From assembly GCA_012295275.1 (NCBI GenBank), contig CM022670.1:8304212-8366211 (forward strand): a stretch of DNA of 62,000 nucleotides, read 5' to 3'. Made by a program: the position numbers and the translations under genes. The notes beneath the pieces were generated by a model. That model ran no database searches and was not told the DNA's origin. It was given only the letters and a program-made list of their open reading frames with translations. Positions 1-10,799 of this stretch are shown here, in pieces. Origin of the DNA: Chrysomallon squamiferum. Its lineage: Eukaryota > Mollusca > Gastropoda > Neomphalida > Peltospiridae. Position 1 is the first letter of the stretch, and every line of letters begins with the position of its first letter.

Positions 1-46
1 TCGGATTAAAAATAGTGAATGGGGTGTTTTTAGTTTTTCTTCTTCT

Positions 47-176
<130 letters not shown>

Positions 177-330
177 ATCCCATGCAAGTGTGTATGTATG
201 CTTGTTATCTAATTATTTAGGTTCGAAGCTAATATATGGGTTTAAAAATAAATAAAAATGCGTTTAGAGATTGAAATAAAGTGAATCAGTGAAAAAGAGA
301 GATAAGAGAAAAGGGGGAGGAGAGTTAGAG

Positions 331-332
331 AG

Positions 333-422
<90 letters not shown>
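331..422. repeat. (GATA)n to (GA)n compound microsatellite
   Basis: About five GATA units run directly into about 35 GA units. The same GATA-to-GA junction occurs at 25613-25708, so the two array types appear to grow from each other by slippage. Confidence 0.95.
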
Positions 423-425
<3 letters not shown>

Positions 426-584
426 CATCAAAACAAATATCGCATTATCCTCGCAGAAAATTAATAATCTTATCGACATTAATCCATATTACTAATTTTG
501 TATACGAACTTCATCACAACGTGTCACTTGTAAATTTGTCTGTTAAATTAAATCTATTAATTATCTTGTTTCATTTCTCCCCAG

Positions 585-625
585 TGCCAGATCTATACAA
601 CCTGTACAAAGATAAGGGTCTATGA
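585..625 (+). CDS. Candidate terminal coding exon of an upstream plus-strand gene
   Basis: A strong 3' splice site (pyrimidine-rich stretch ending TTTCTCCCCAG at 584) is followed by TG and then twelve codons ending in a stop: PDLYNLYKDKGL, TGA at 623-625. The exon would start in the middle of a codon. A 3' UTR could run to the AATAAA at about 1047. A second reading is a non-coding or alternatively spliced exon, because GAG|GTAAAC at 639-646 resembles a donor. I do not recognise the tail. The splice site and polyadenylation signal are seen; a gene here is inference from signals that can arise by chance. Confidence 0.3.
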
Positions 626-1470
626 ATAGGAGAGGCGCTGAGGTAAACAGTCCCTAAATTAAAGAAAACAATCGTTAAGGGTAATTCCCTGTTTTCTTGT
701 ACAGACAAAGAGTTTCATCAATGGGACTGACACCTTTCAACCCTCTCGTAACACAATCGGCTTTTCTCGTCAAACACCGGACTGCGGCGATGTCCAACGA
801 GTTAATCCGATTTCGCCTGCTGATTCTATTGTGCGGCTAGTTGGTATGAAGTAAGGATAAGTAAAGCATTGTTTTGTTTGATTTACTTAAGGATATGTCA
901 ATAATCGCCTTAAGACGAATACCGCGGTACAGACGAAATGATCAGATTTTATGTATTTATTATTGTTGTATGAAGGCTGATCGATTTGGGGAAAAATATT
1001 TTAACCTGATATGCGTAATTTGTGATATTTTACCCAGTGCCCTCTTCAATAAATAATTATCTGTTATTAATAATTAACTTGACATGATATGAAGAGAGTA
1101 AATCAAGGCTTCCAGATCTCCATGGTAACCGTGAAGTGAAAATTTTGCTGTACAGATGATTTCGATAAAATCTATGGTAACTTCAGTCTCAGACTCAAGC
1201 GTTAAAATCCTCAGATTTTCATACTGTTTATTAGATCTTAACGATAACAGATATATTTTCTTTTTCTATATACGATTTTTTATTTATTTTTTTACTGTAT
1301 TTTAATTTTATTTTTAGTAATAGTATACATATTTTTTCTTATCACTGTCGTTAAGTCTGTGTGACTGTATTGCCTTGATCATAAGAATGAAAAAGAGAGA
1401 CGAAAAAATAGACAGAAAAGTGGACAGAGCGAAAGACAGATTGATAAACAGCTAGACACAAGGACACTCA
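626..1470. other. Non-coding stretch with a higher-complexity block
   Basis: From about 700 to 860 the sequence is non-repetitive with near-balanced base composition, unlike its AT-rich surroundings. Around 1110-1180 there are two GGTAAC-type half-sites (CCATGGTAACCG and CTATGGTAAC), which resemble RFX X-box halves. The rest is AT-rich and I see no gene. Confidence 0.35.
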
Positions 1471-1474
1471 TAGA

Positions 1475-1477
<3 letters not shown>

Positions 1478-1566
<89 letters not shown>
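1478..1566. repeat. (GA)n dinucleotide array
   Basis: A pure GA run of about 44 units, preceded by GACAGA-rich degenerate sequence. Confidence 0.97.
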
Positions 1567-1569
<3 letters not shown>

Positions 1570-2156
1570 CAGCAGTTCTCTTTAATTATATTAATTTATA
1601 CCATACTTACGGTATAACAGTGTGTTTATAAGCGATCTTATCATTGTTTAAGTGAACGTTATCAAAAACATACATGAAATAAAGTGTGTATGTGATTCCA
1701 GTCCACATGTTTTAATCATTTAATATCTTAATGGTTTGTAAAGTGGTTTTCCACTCTACTTCTGAGACTGCACTAAGAAGTCGTTCTGATAAATTATCAG
1801 TTAATTTAATCAGAAATTATAACATCTCTGATATTTAGACCAAACTAAGGAGAAAACCTGTAGCAACAATGATATTATGATTCGTCATTTGTATCTGGCT
1901 ATCAAACGCAAAGTACTACTTAAAGTTCACACGGCTCAAAGTCTAAGTGTGAGATAAATTGTTTATTTTGTATTTTTATTCAGTTTCTGTAGGAAGGTTT
2001 TGAAATATGATATAAACATTTTATGAAAATATTTCAATCATTAAAGAGTATTTATGTCTTTCTCTGACTCTGTGTCAGTCTATCTCTGTCACTCTTTTTC
2101 TGTGTTTTTATCTTTATCTCTGTCTCTTTCTTTCTTTCTCATTCACGCTCTCTCCC

Positions 2157-2157
<1 letters not shown>
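1567..2157. other. AT-rich stretch expected to hold later protocadherin exons
   Basis: On the minus strand, downstream of the protocadherin donor at 2536, there are two usable 3' splice sites. One ends at 1987 (CCTTCCTACAG) and, joined in phase, reads KLNKNTK then stop. Another ends near 1857 (TTGTTGCTACAG) and reads about 15 residues before a stop. Either could be a short terminal cytoplasmic exon. Neither is conclusive, and the true downstream exons may lie outside the window. Confidence 0.2.

Positions 2158-2239
<82 letters not shown>
2158..2239. repeat. (CTGT)n to (CT)n compound microsatellite
   Basis: Seven or so CTGT units followed by CT units, in a longer CT-rich stretch that begins near 2054. 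Confidence 0.93.
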
Positions 2240-2243
<4 letters not shown>

Positions 2244-2509
2244 ATAGCTATTATAACTACTGATAAATATACATTTTATTTATTTCATTTCACTGTAATT
2301 TATGCGCGTGACATCTCATACAGACATCAGACAGCAGAACCATGACAGGTTTCATTAACACCGGTAAATCAAACACGTTAATATTAATGGGATGTAGCTG
2401 TTACTCAATCGGATATAAATGATTTATTTCTGGGGCCAACTGAGGCAATTACAAAGTAAAATAATGACAATTAATTGCTGGAATGGCGTGACAGACTCTG
2501 CTTACACTT
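2240..2509. other. Presumed intron start of the protocadherin gene
   Basis: An ordinary AT-rich stretch immediately downstream (minus strand) of the large protocadherin exon. It contains the run-through stop codon at 2510-2512 and nothing else I can identify. Confidence 0.4.
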
Positions 2510-2530
2510 TTAACAGAACACACAACAAAC

Positions 2531-2540
2531 ACCTACCTCC
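2531..2540 (-). other. Splice donor ending the protocadherin exon
   Basis: On the minus strand the sequence reads GGAG|GTAGGT, with the last exon base at 2537 and intron GT at 2536-2535. The frame is in phase 0 here and closes only 24 bases later. Protocadherin tails are commonly completed by small downstream exons, which fits. Confidence 0.7.
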
Positions 2541-5209
2541 ACGTGATGATGTCTTTCTCTCTGTTTGTATTCCTCCGCCAGCTGCATTTTAAAAAGAATC
2601 AGATCTTCTTTGGACTCTTGTTTCGACCTCGGGGGCTTCTGACCTTCACCTCTGACCCCCGGGTTTATCTCTGTGTAGGTCTTCATGTCAATAAACCCGC
2701 TGTCCGTCACGTCTTGGTAAGATGGCGGACCCTGACTGAGGTTCTCCATCTGAAGGGAGGAATTGGCCGCCTTCTTCTGTCTGTCGCTCCTTCTCAGTTT
2801 GAGCACGACGGACAGCACCACGGCGGCCACGATGACGGTGACACACAAGAGAACGATGACGATCAAGGCGTTTTGTTCGCCTGTTGACGCTGACACCGCT
2901 GTTGTGTTTCCCATAAACACCACAATTTCCAAAGCTTGCCCCGAGGATGTTTTCACTGGGTCGCCTTCGTCGCTCGCCCAGACATACGCAAGATGAGTGC
3001 CGCAGTCTGTGTGGTCCAAATTCTTATCGACGAAAACCGTCCCCGTATTTTTCTCAATTGAAAACAGTTTATTGTTCAGTTCCATCCTGTACGTGAGTTT
3101 GCTGTTCATGCCTGCGTCGGCATCAGTAGCGTTAATTCTCGTGACACTGCTTCCTGGGGGAGACTGGTAGGCTATTCTGACTATCTGGTTTACTGAATTG
3201 GGGAACTGTATTACTGGCGCGTTGTCGTTTTCGTCCTGAATGTGAACATGCACTCTGACAAACTGTTCATTCGCCGGGTTCCCGTGATCTCGAGCTATAA
3301 CACTGAACATGTACACTTCGCGTACTTCTCTGTCAAACGTGTCCAAAGCCATGACTGATCCCCTCTCCGATACATTGAAAGGTATGGAACGATTGTCCAT
3401 GTTCTCGAGAAAGTAAGACACTTTGCCACTATCTCCCAAATCTGGGTCACTGGCAACGACGACGCCTACGATGCTGTATTTTGGCTGGTTCTCGTAAATG
3501 TTCAAAATGTACTCACCATCTGGAAATGTAGGCGTGTTATCATTTTGGTCTTTGATATTTATATACACGAAAGTGGAAGCTGATAAAGGTGGGACACCCT
3601 TATCTGATGCCACAACAGTGAAATTGAAATGATCCACTGTCTCTCTATCCAGAGATACGCGGGCTCGAATTTCGCCAGTTGCTTCGTCAACCGAAATGTA
3701 GTCTAAAACGCTTTGGTCACGTTGGGCAACTTTGTAACTCATCTTTTTGTTCAGACCTTCGTCCACATCTGTGGCGTTAACAATGCCTATCAGATCACTT
3801 GCTTTGTTGTTTTCAAAGATGGAAAAGAGATAACGGCTCTGCTCAAAAACTGGAAAGTTATCGTTTACGTCCGTCAGTGTAACCTCAAAAGTTATGAAAC
3901 TGCTCAGCGGTGACGTTCCTAGGTCTTGGCACGAAATGGTGACATTTAATCTGGGCAGCGTCTCTCTGTCTAGATTCGCAGATACAGTCATTTTGTATTC
4001 ATTTTCGCCCATCTCAGTAAGTCGAAACAGCGGCGAGTTCACAGAACAGTTCACCATGCCGTTGTTGCCTGAATCCTCGTCGGTGACAATGACGTGGGCC
4101 ACAATGTCCCCAAAGTTAGCGTCTTCCGGTACTCTCCCGTCATTGAAAACGTTGAGTCGTATTTGGGGTCGGTTGTTGACAGTGTCTAGCACAGTGATGT
4201 AAACATTGGCTTGAGCCATTCGAGGTTCTGGGTTCGAGTCTAAAGCCTCTACAACAACTTTTATCGTCTCACCTTGAAGATGCTTCAAAGTACGAGACGG
4301 AGTTATCTTCCCAGTTCGGTGGTCTATCTGAAACGTAGATTCGACATCAACAGACTGCTGCTGCCTGCTGAGTTTGTAAACGACGTCGCCGTTTGATCCA
4401 GCATCGGCATCAGTAGCGGAGACATTGATAATTGTAGAATTCACTCCAATTGTCTCGCTGACGTTCACGTAATAGTTTTGTTCAGAGAATACTGGTGAAT
4501 TGTCGTTGTCGTCGCCGATGGTAATATTGACGACAAGACGTCCTGTTTTTGGTGGTGTTCCACCATCAACAGCCAAAACGATAATTTCGTAATGACTTTC
4601 TTTCTCTCTGTCCAGTTTTCTGTCGACGACCAAATTTGCCTTCAATCTTCCAATGACTTCGTACACTCTCAAACTGAAATGACTATTACTGTTTTCCATT
4701 GTATAGTTCTGTATCGAATTCAAACCCAAATCTCTGTCTTCAGCCTGAGGCAGTGAATATGATTTACCAACACTCACAGACTCTGGGATGACCAGAGAAT
4801 AGGTCTGATCGCGAAACTGCGGCGAATTGTCGTTTATGTCTAACAGATACACTTTGATACCAACAGACTGAAGAAACGACCCTGACTGCATCGTGATGCT
4901 GAACTGAAAGACACAGTTTTCAGTAAACCCACAGCGCCCATCTCTGTCCAGTTTCTGTCCCGTGTACAGCAGCCCAGTCCTGTTGTTGATCGTGAAATAA
5001 CGAACATCTTCTGCTCCAGACACGAAACTGAACTGAAGATTGTTTAATATTTGACCACTTAGTGATATGTTAGAGTCACGACTCACGTTGCCTATTCTGA
5101 AACCAGGTTCGAGTTCTTCGTCGATTTTGTAAACGATTTCGTTTGCCGAAACATACACGAAAAATAACACCACAGTGAACAGTGCCTGAAGCGACTTTAA
5201 TTCTGCCAT
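2537..5209 (-). CDS. Protocadherin, large exon with seven cadherin repeats
   Basis: A calcium-dependent cell-adhesion receptor of the protocadherin family, expected at the neuronal surface. Residues 1-22 form a hydrophobic signal peptide. Seven cadherin repeats follow at roughly 23-131, 132-241, 242-350, 351-455, 456-561, 562-665 and 666-770. Linker motifs are DINDN (124), DDNDN (233), DTVNN (342, degenerate), DVNDN (447), DQNDN (554) and DENDN (659). Repeat 1 carries the protocadherin-type cysteine pair (C93, C99) after LDRD. A membrane span lies at about 781-804, then a basic stop-transfer stretch and a tail with PPSY at 828-831, a possible WW-domain ligand. The frame continues to a stop at 2510, but GAG|GTAGGT puts the exon end after Glu891 in phase 0, so the last eight residues are probably intron read-through. 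The ATG has a good Kozak context (CAGCCATGG). No frameshift or stop interrupts it. A one-exon ectodomain is typical of cephalopod protocadherins; I cannot name the paralogue. Confidence 0.96.
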
Positions 5210-5210
5210 G

Positions 5211-5260
5211 GCTGTAAAAATCTTCCAGTAATATCATCCAAAGAAGAATTTTTTTTTTTT
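5211..5260 (-). other. Possible 3' splice site just before the protocadherin start
   Basis: On the minus strand, TTTTTACAG|CC precedes the ATG. This would place a 5' UTR intron directly upstream of the coding exon. The pyrimidine tract is short, so an unspliced leader is equally possible. An upstream run of 13 A residues (minus strand) separates this point from the rest of the leader. Confidence 0.35.
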
Positions 5261-5599
5261 TCAAAGTATTAATAATTAACGAAGTGTATTTATCCAAACG
5301 GCTATTTCATTTATTATTTCGAAAAATCAATTTCACCGAGTCAGGTTATCTGTGCCTGTATTTCACCGACAAAAAGCGAACGGTGATTTGATATGGGTAC
5401 TAAGAGTTCCCACACTAATCCACAATAAGTAATATGTGTCACTCATTATAACACGCCACTGGAATACTTAACAAAGTACACTTTCTTCTCCTGTTTGCTG
5501 TGAGGTGTAAACACGTACAAGAAACTGCTATACAGACCGCACACAAAACACAACTTCATACCATTGACATCACCAGCACTGGCGATTGTTAGCAGGTAC

Positions 5600-5700
5600 A
5601 GTTATTCACGCTCGTTCAATACCGTGACATTTATAAACTGCAGTCCCAATAGAAAGCTCGGCTGCCGGTTTGCTCGACACACAAACACGTGTGCTTATTA
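5600..5700 (-). promoter_or_regulatory. Candidate protocadherin core promoter
   Basis: On the minus strand a CCAAT box (ATTGG, 5650-5646) sits about 10 bases before a TATA-like element (TTTATAAA, 5637-5630). A canonical E-box-like ACACGTGT lies further upstream near 5686-5693. If used, transcription would start near 5600, giving a leader of about 390 nt if unspliced. The orientation and distance suit the gene. The block has balanced composition compared with its neighbours. This is inference from motifs only. Confidence 0.35.
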
Positions 5701-5900
5701 ACGTCCGTTTTAATGAGGCTGCGTTTATTCCCCTCACTCTTAAGATAATTTTGTTTTTGTTACGCCAAACACCTAGTTGTCGAAATTTCCGTTTGTGTTA
5801 AACCGTTTTCTCACTGTGGTATACAAATCAGCTGGTATTTGAGATGTACGACTGCAAACTAAAAGTCAGTTGTGATATTTTAGTTGGTAAATGCAGATTT

Positions 5901-6018
5901 CTGAATATTCCTTGTCCGATTTCAGCTGTGGAACTTGGATCGCTGAATATCCCTTGTCAAATTTCGGTGGTTGAATTAAGATAGCTGAATATTCCTTTCC
6001 AAATTTCAGTTGTCGATG
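5901..6018 (+). repeat. 42-bp minisatellite, 2.8 copies
   Basis: Copies start at 5901, 5943 and 5985, each beginning CTGAATAT and containing a TTTCAGTTGT-like core. The unit is a multiple of three. In the plus frame it reads LNIPCPISAVELGS, then LNIPCQISVVELR before a stop, so a 46-codon frame from an ATG at 5844 crosses the repeat. I regard that frame as incidental. Confidence 0.85.
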
Positions 6019-6640
6019 GAGCGAAATTTCAATCACAAATCACTTTTTTTTATCTTCATTCTAATTTAAAACATTGAAGTCACACTCGAGAATAACACAA
6101 CAGCTAGGTCCTATTGCTGTATATATTTTTAACACTTTCCACACCAGAGAGATGATGACCAAGGAAGAAAGGAAAGAGTTTATAGCCGTCCACTGTTACG
6201 TTGTTAACAGCACACACAACGTCAGCTTCGTTTCATCTCGTGGTCATGATGAGACGGCGGTGACTGCAGCTACAATCTCACGCTGTGTCGCTTCACACCG
6301 ACTCTCGAAAGCTCTGACTGTGGCAGTCTGCAAAGATACAAGTTTACATTAATGTTTGGTAAAATGATTAACTCTGTGTAATGAACGACGAAGCGGCTAC
6401 TGGGCCGGCTTCGAGCTACTTAATGGTGTTTGTACACAGGTGCTATTAACTGGGAAGCAATGCTTCACAACAAACTACCTGTTCACACTTTCTCCCATGT
6501 AAATACAGTCCGCACAACAAGAGTCCTAGAGGCATACATTTTTCTGGCTTTGCTCTCCCTACCTCTCTCTCTCCCTCTCTCTCTCTCTGTCTCGTAGTAA
6601 AATAAAGATTAGACCAAACCGATCTGTCGTATTACGGCTT
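6019..6640. other. Non-repetitive stretch, no recognised gene
   Basis: An open frame of about 90 codons (6074-6352, plus) runs through balanced sequence but starts at a non-ATG codon and has no recognisable domain or splice-site support. A short CT-rich run lies at 6560-6590. I see nothing else. Confidence 0.3.
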
Positions 6641-6955
6641 TCCGTATCAGGACCGTAAGCCCCGCCTTTCAGTATTAATTACAGCCAATCGTGGAGCCTC
6701 TGTGGCGATTAATACATAAAGCCGTTAAAAAGAAAGTATTAGGGCAGTAGCCCGCTGGGACAGGAGGCAGTAAAGACGGCCGCCGTTCCGCACACATCCC
6801 CACACTTTGTATTCGGTCCTGCCCCTTGCTGCGATGTTTTGCCCGTAAAGCTGAGATTTCTGTTAAAAAAGCTTTTGTATTAATGTTCAAAGAAATTATC
6901 CAGCGTTTGATTTCTTAATTAGGTGATATTGAAACCAGTTGCCATGGCTGAAGAA
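6641..6955. other. Higher-GC island, possible conserved non-coding element
   Basis: A non-repetitive block bounded by ATTAAT/TTAATT homeodomain-type cores (TATTAATTAC at 6672, CTTAATTAGG at 6915) around a GC-rich centre (6760-6830). Both strands are open only in short, unconvincing frames. The mix of TAAT sites and complexity fits a regulatory element; that is inference. Confidence 0.3.
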
Positions 6956-7135
6956 ACAAGTGGGGGAGTGGGAGGTTCTTGGATGAGGTGTGAGAGGTTG
7001 GGGGAGGGAGGGAGGGGTGGAAGGAAGGAAGGAGGGAGGGAGGTTCGATGAAGCGGGACTGTAGTTCTAATGGTAATGATGATAGTAAGGATATGTTAAT
7101 TTTTTTTTTTATTAATTTTTTTTTTTTTTAAATTA
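6956..7135. repeat. G-rich purine tract (GGGA/GGAA)n and T runs
   Basis: From 6959 to about 7042 the plus strand is strongly G-purine rich, with GGGAGG and GGAAGG units and several G runs of three or four, which could form a G-quadruplex or triplex. Two T runs follow at 7099-7130. Confidence 0.7.
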
Positions 7136-8449
7136 CTCCAGAATAAACAAAGAGAAAGCTGTTTATGTATTCATATTTCACAAATGGACACCGACACGCG
7201 GTGGGCAGTGCGTATAAAGGTCGGATGAAAAGTCCATCCGTCCCTAAAGGTATCCATTGCAATTCTTTTATGTCTTTTGTTTTGTTTACCCAAGGGATCA
7301 GCGTATCCGTTATACAGATAAAACATTCTGGACATTTTATTTCCCACCAACCTATCCGACACCAGCAGATTCACAGTGCACATCGGAAAACGATTTATCT
7401 ACATTTTCTGTTTTAATGCGTCTAGTTTTAGACTGGTTTTTTTAAATACTGCGTGAAAGAGAATAATATTTTCAAATGATAAAGATAAATAATTGTTTAT
7501 AAACAGGCAGTAATAGGAATATAAACGAAGTTATGACGAATAACAACACGTCCCAAAAGAGAAAATATTTTTAAAAGAAAACGAAGATTAAAAAAAGGAT
7601 AAAAAAAAGAGAAAGAAAAAAGGAAGGAAAGAAAACAATAGAAACAAAAACACAAAAAATATTCACGCCAATCAAAATAAAAGAAAAAGAAAAGAAGAGT
7701 ATGCACCAACATAAATACAAATTAAATATATTTGATAGATACAGAAATTTATGTAATAACTTCAGTGACAACAGCATCAATATGAACAATAATAATTCTA
7801 GTAACAAACAAATAGGTAAGTAAGCAAATAAATAAAATAAACGACAGATAAACGATATGGTTTCATATCCACTGTCACATTCTACATTTTGAAAAAGAAA
7901 TAAATGAATAAATAAAAAATAATAATAATAAAAAGAAGAAAACAGATAACATCGAACATTTATTTATACGCATATTTCCCACTGGTACATTATTTAAAAT
8001 CTCTGTGTAGGGCTATCTGAATATTTACAGTTATCTAAAAGGTATGAAAATAACGAAGGAAAATTGGACATAAAACTAAGATTAGGATCATGTCTCGTGG
8101 CGTTATGGACAATAAAACACAGGTCACAAGCAATTGTGTGTTTAGTATGTCATCATGTGCACACAAGTGAAAAAACCCAGCTAGTACTGACTTTTACTTT
8201 GTGTTTAATGTTCTATTTTTCAGAGTTTTACTTCTTATTTTTTCTGGTTAAAATATCCTTTCTCTTTTATTTGATCAAAGATAATATATATAGATATACA
8301 TTTTTTTTTTTTTCGTAGCTTTTATTTATATTGTCTTTCATTCTATATTTTAGAATGCTTCTGTAATTTTTGGCTATTGTTTCTTTTCATTCTTTTCTTT
8401 CATTTTCTCTTTTTTCTTTCCTTCCTTTCATAGTAATTATGAATAATTA

Positions 8450-8489
<40 letters not shown>

Positions 8490-8835
8490 AACAACAACAA
8501 CATCATCAACAACGTTATTGGCTTTCTCAGAAAGACTGTGCTGATACAATTTTAGTTTCTATTTTAAAAACATTTGTTATAAGAAGCAAGTTTAGAAAAG
8601 CAAATTTTTCTTACATAATGAAACTAATTTTACCCCATCTTTTTATTTATTTTTTTTGTATTTCGGTTTTAGTACTAAATGTTTTTAGTTAACCAGACAG
8701 TGATTCATTACTTTGCTTTTAATAAGGTAAATAATGGAAACTAATTTTTCTTTTGACAGAAAGATCAAGTAATAGACTAAAACATGTTGACAGGTAAAAT
8801 TTATGATTGAAAGCAGTGTACTTTCGCATACAGAG

Positions 8836-8877
<42 letters not shown>

Positions 8878-9280
8878 TTACACTTCACTTACACTTATTA
8901 CGTAATAATGTAAATGTTAATATCACTGAACTGACGAACATTTTGTCTCGGTGGTTTAATTAAAGTTTTTAACGTGACAGATATAACATGTAGCTACAGT
9001 GCACACCTCTTCTGGGCCTGCATTTCAGACAGAATGAATAAAAAGTGCAATTTCATGATCTAAAAATAAATAAAAAGTAGATGGAAACAGGTGTCATATA
9101 AACGTTAACAAATCAGATTTGATTCAGGTACCAAGCTGCAATCTCCCATACCTTCCAGTCTGAAGCTTAATAGAGTTTTAAATTGTAGCAGTTTTATTAA
9201 GAACGTATACTTATATAACAATATATATCTATTTATTTTTCTCCCCTTTTAACAAACTTTTCTCTATAGTTCTCTTTCTG
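7136..9280. other. AT-rich desert with two (AAT)-type arrays
   Basis: Long A-rich and T-rich low-complexity stretches (7560-7950, 8290-8430) alternate with short ordinary sequence. (ATT)n arrays lie at 8450-8487 and 8838-8877. The block at 7180-7400 is balanced but encodes nothing recognisable in any frame. I see no gene. Confidence 0.5.
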
Positions 9281-9289
9281 TCTCTCTCG

Positions 9290-9535
9290 TTGTGTGTGTG
9301 TGTGTGTGTCTGTGTCTGTGTATGTGTATAAGCACATGTGTGTGTTTATATATATATACACACGTACGTACATTACATACACATACACATACATTCACAC
9401 ACACATACATACATACAGACAGATATACATACATATATACATACATACATACATAAACACATACATTCACATGTACATGCATACATACATACATATATAC
9501 ATATAGATACATACATAGATACGTACATAAATAGA
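9290..9535. repeat. (GT)n / (ATAC)n compound repeat
   Basis: A GT run near 9292-9309 is followed by degenerate ACAT/ATAC tetranucleotides to about 9535. Overlapping open frames rich in His/Tyr/Thr on plus and Tyr/Val/Cys on minus are by-products of the repeat. Confidence 0.93.
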
Positions 9536-9599
9536 TACAAAAATGAAGTATTTCCACCTTGGTGCACAGTTATCTCCGGTCTGACAAAAACGTATTTTT

Positions 9600-9960
9600 C
9601 CTAGCGTAAATTAACAACTTCGTGCATATAAATAGCTTAAAGAATACATTTTATATTTCAGACCAAATCTCCTCTGTCTCCAGCATGGAACAATAAATCG
9701 AAAGGCTTTTCAAAACACGTACACTCTCCATTACGAGCGCCGTAAATTTTGTGACGCGAAATCCGATACATGACTTTAAACGAAGTCGAAACGTTTGACG
9801 AAAGACAAAAGTTAAAAAATTAATTCGAAAGCTTTGCTGTGCTTCGCATGAACCGTTAAAAGGTTATTTGGTGTAACGGTGAAATTATTCTTCAGTGTTG
9901 TTCTTTCGTTTCGCAAATTGTTTACGGCTTAGTAATAATGGTTTGATGTTTAGATTATTT
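9600..9960. other. Non-repetitive island, possible regulatory element
   Basis: Balanced sequence with an AACAATA core (SOX-like), GCCGTAAATTTTGTGACG (a posterior-HOX-like half-site) and several CGAAA/TTCG steps. There is no open frame of note. The regulatory reading is inference. Confidence 0.25.
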
Positions 9961-10059
9961 TAAACGTGTTTGTCTTTGTCCCCACGTGTTCTGTTAAATG
10001 GCCACAAAGATGGTTAATACTGTTTATAAAAATAAAAATACTATATAGATGAGAGGGGG

Positions 10060-10350
10060 GCTCATAAAAAAAAAAAAAAAAATAAAAAAAAATAAAAAAT
10101 AAAAACATATAATAATAAAATATAATAATAATAAATTTAAAAAAAATGAAAATAAATAAATAAATAAAAAAATAAAAAAATAAATAAAAGGTAAATATAC
10201 AGTATATCAAAACCGGATTGAAAATACAGCACATCGTAAATATTATCCAAAATGCAGTCATACATTCCTACTATTTTAAACAATTACCGTCATCAAAACA
10301 AATAAATAAAATAATAATAACAATAAAAACACCAAAATGACAGCCCTTTA
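10060..10350. repeat. A-rich (AAAT)n/(AAAAT)n low-complexity tract
   Basis: The plus strand is nearly all A with single T interruptions from about 10066 to 10190, then looser A-rich sequence. It may include decayed poly(A) tails, but no retroelement body is recognisable. Confidence 0.8.
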
Positions 10351-10499
10351 TTTACCAGTAGAGAAGAGCATTGTCAGTCAGTATCACTTTATCTATTTTC
10401 TTTGATCTCTTTATAACGACTACTTGAAACCGACACAGCGGCATACAGCAGTAAGGATGAGCGAAACTTTTTTTTTACTTTTCCAACCACTTTTCTGAA

Positions 10500-10780
10500 G
10501 ATTAAGCTGAATGTATAATCACACCTTGCTTTCCAGTACATCTGTGACCCCCCTTGCAGGTCACCCACCTAACAAACAACATTTGTTTTTCCTTAACGAC
10601 CTTTCTCATGGCAGGGTTTCTCCTTGTACTAAAACATTAACAAGGGGTGGGTCCGCGAATCCATTACAGAGGGTGACACGGCTGTTGGTTACTCTGAGAG
10701 CTATGACCACAGGTTTGATAGATCGCCTATCAAACAGGCTGCATGCGGAGATTCGTTATTATTTTAAGTTAAAAGTTTCC
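10500..10780. other. Island with a 9-bp inverted repeat
   Basis: A balanced, non-repetitive block containing a perfect inverted repeat GTTTGATAG-ATCGC-CTATCAAAC at 10713-10735, next to GACCACAGG (Runt-type core ACCACA). A 91-codon plus frame (10511-10786) uses a TTG start and shows no domain, so I do not call it a gene. Confidence 0.35.
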
Positions 10781-10799
10781 TTCTGAAATGTTCATTATT

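Noticed and set aside
2543-4202. Plus-strand frames of 66-114 codons antisense to the protocadherin
   Set aside because: Shadows of the coding strand; no independent start or splice evidence.
5076-5297. Upstream in-phase or overlapping extension of the protocadherin start
   Set aside because: That frame differs from the protocadherin frame and starts at a non-ATG codon; the signal peptide after the ATG at 5209 is convincing.
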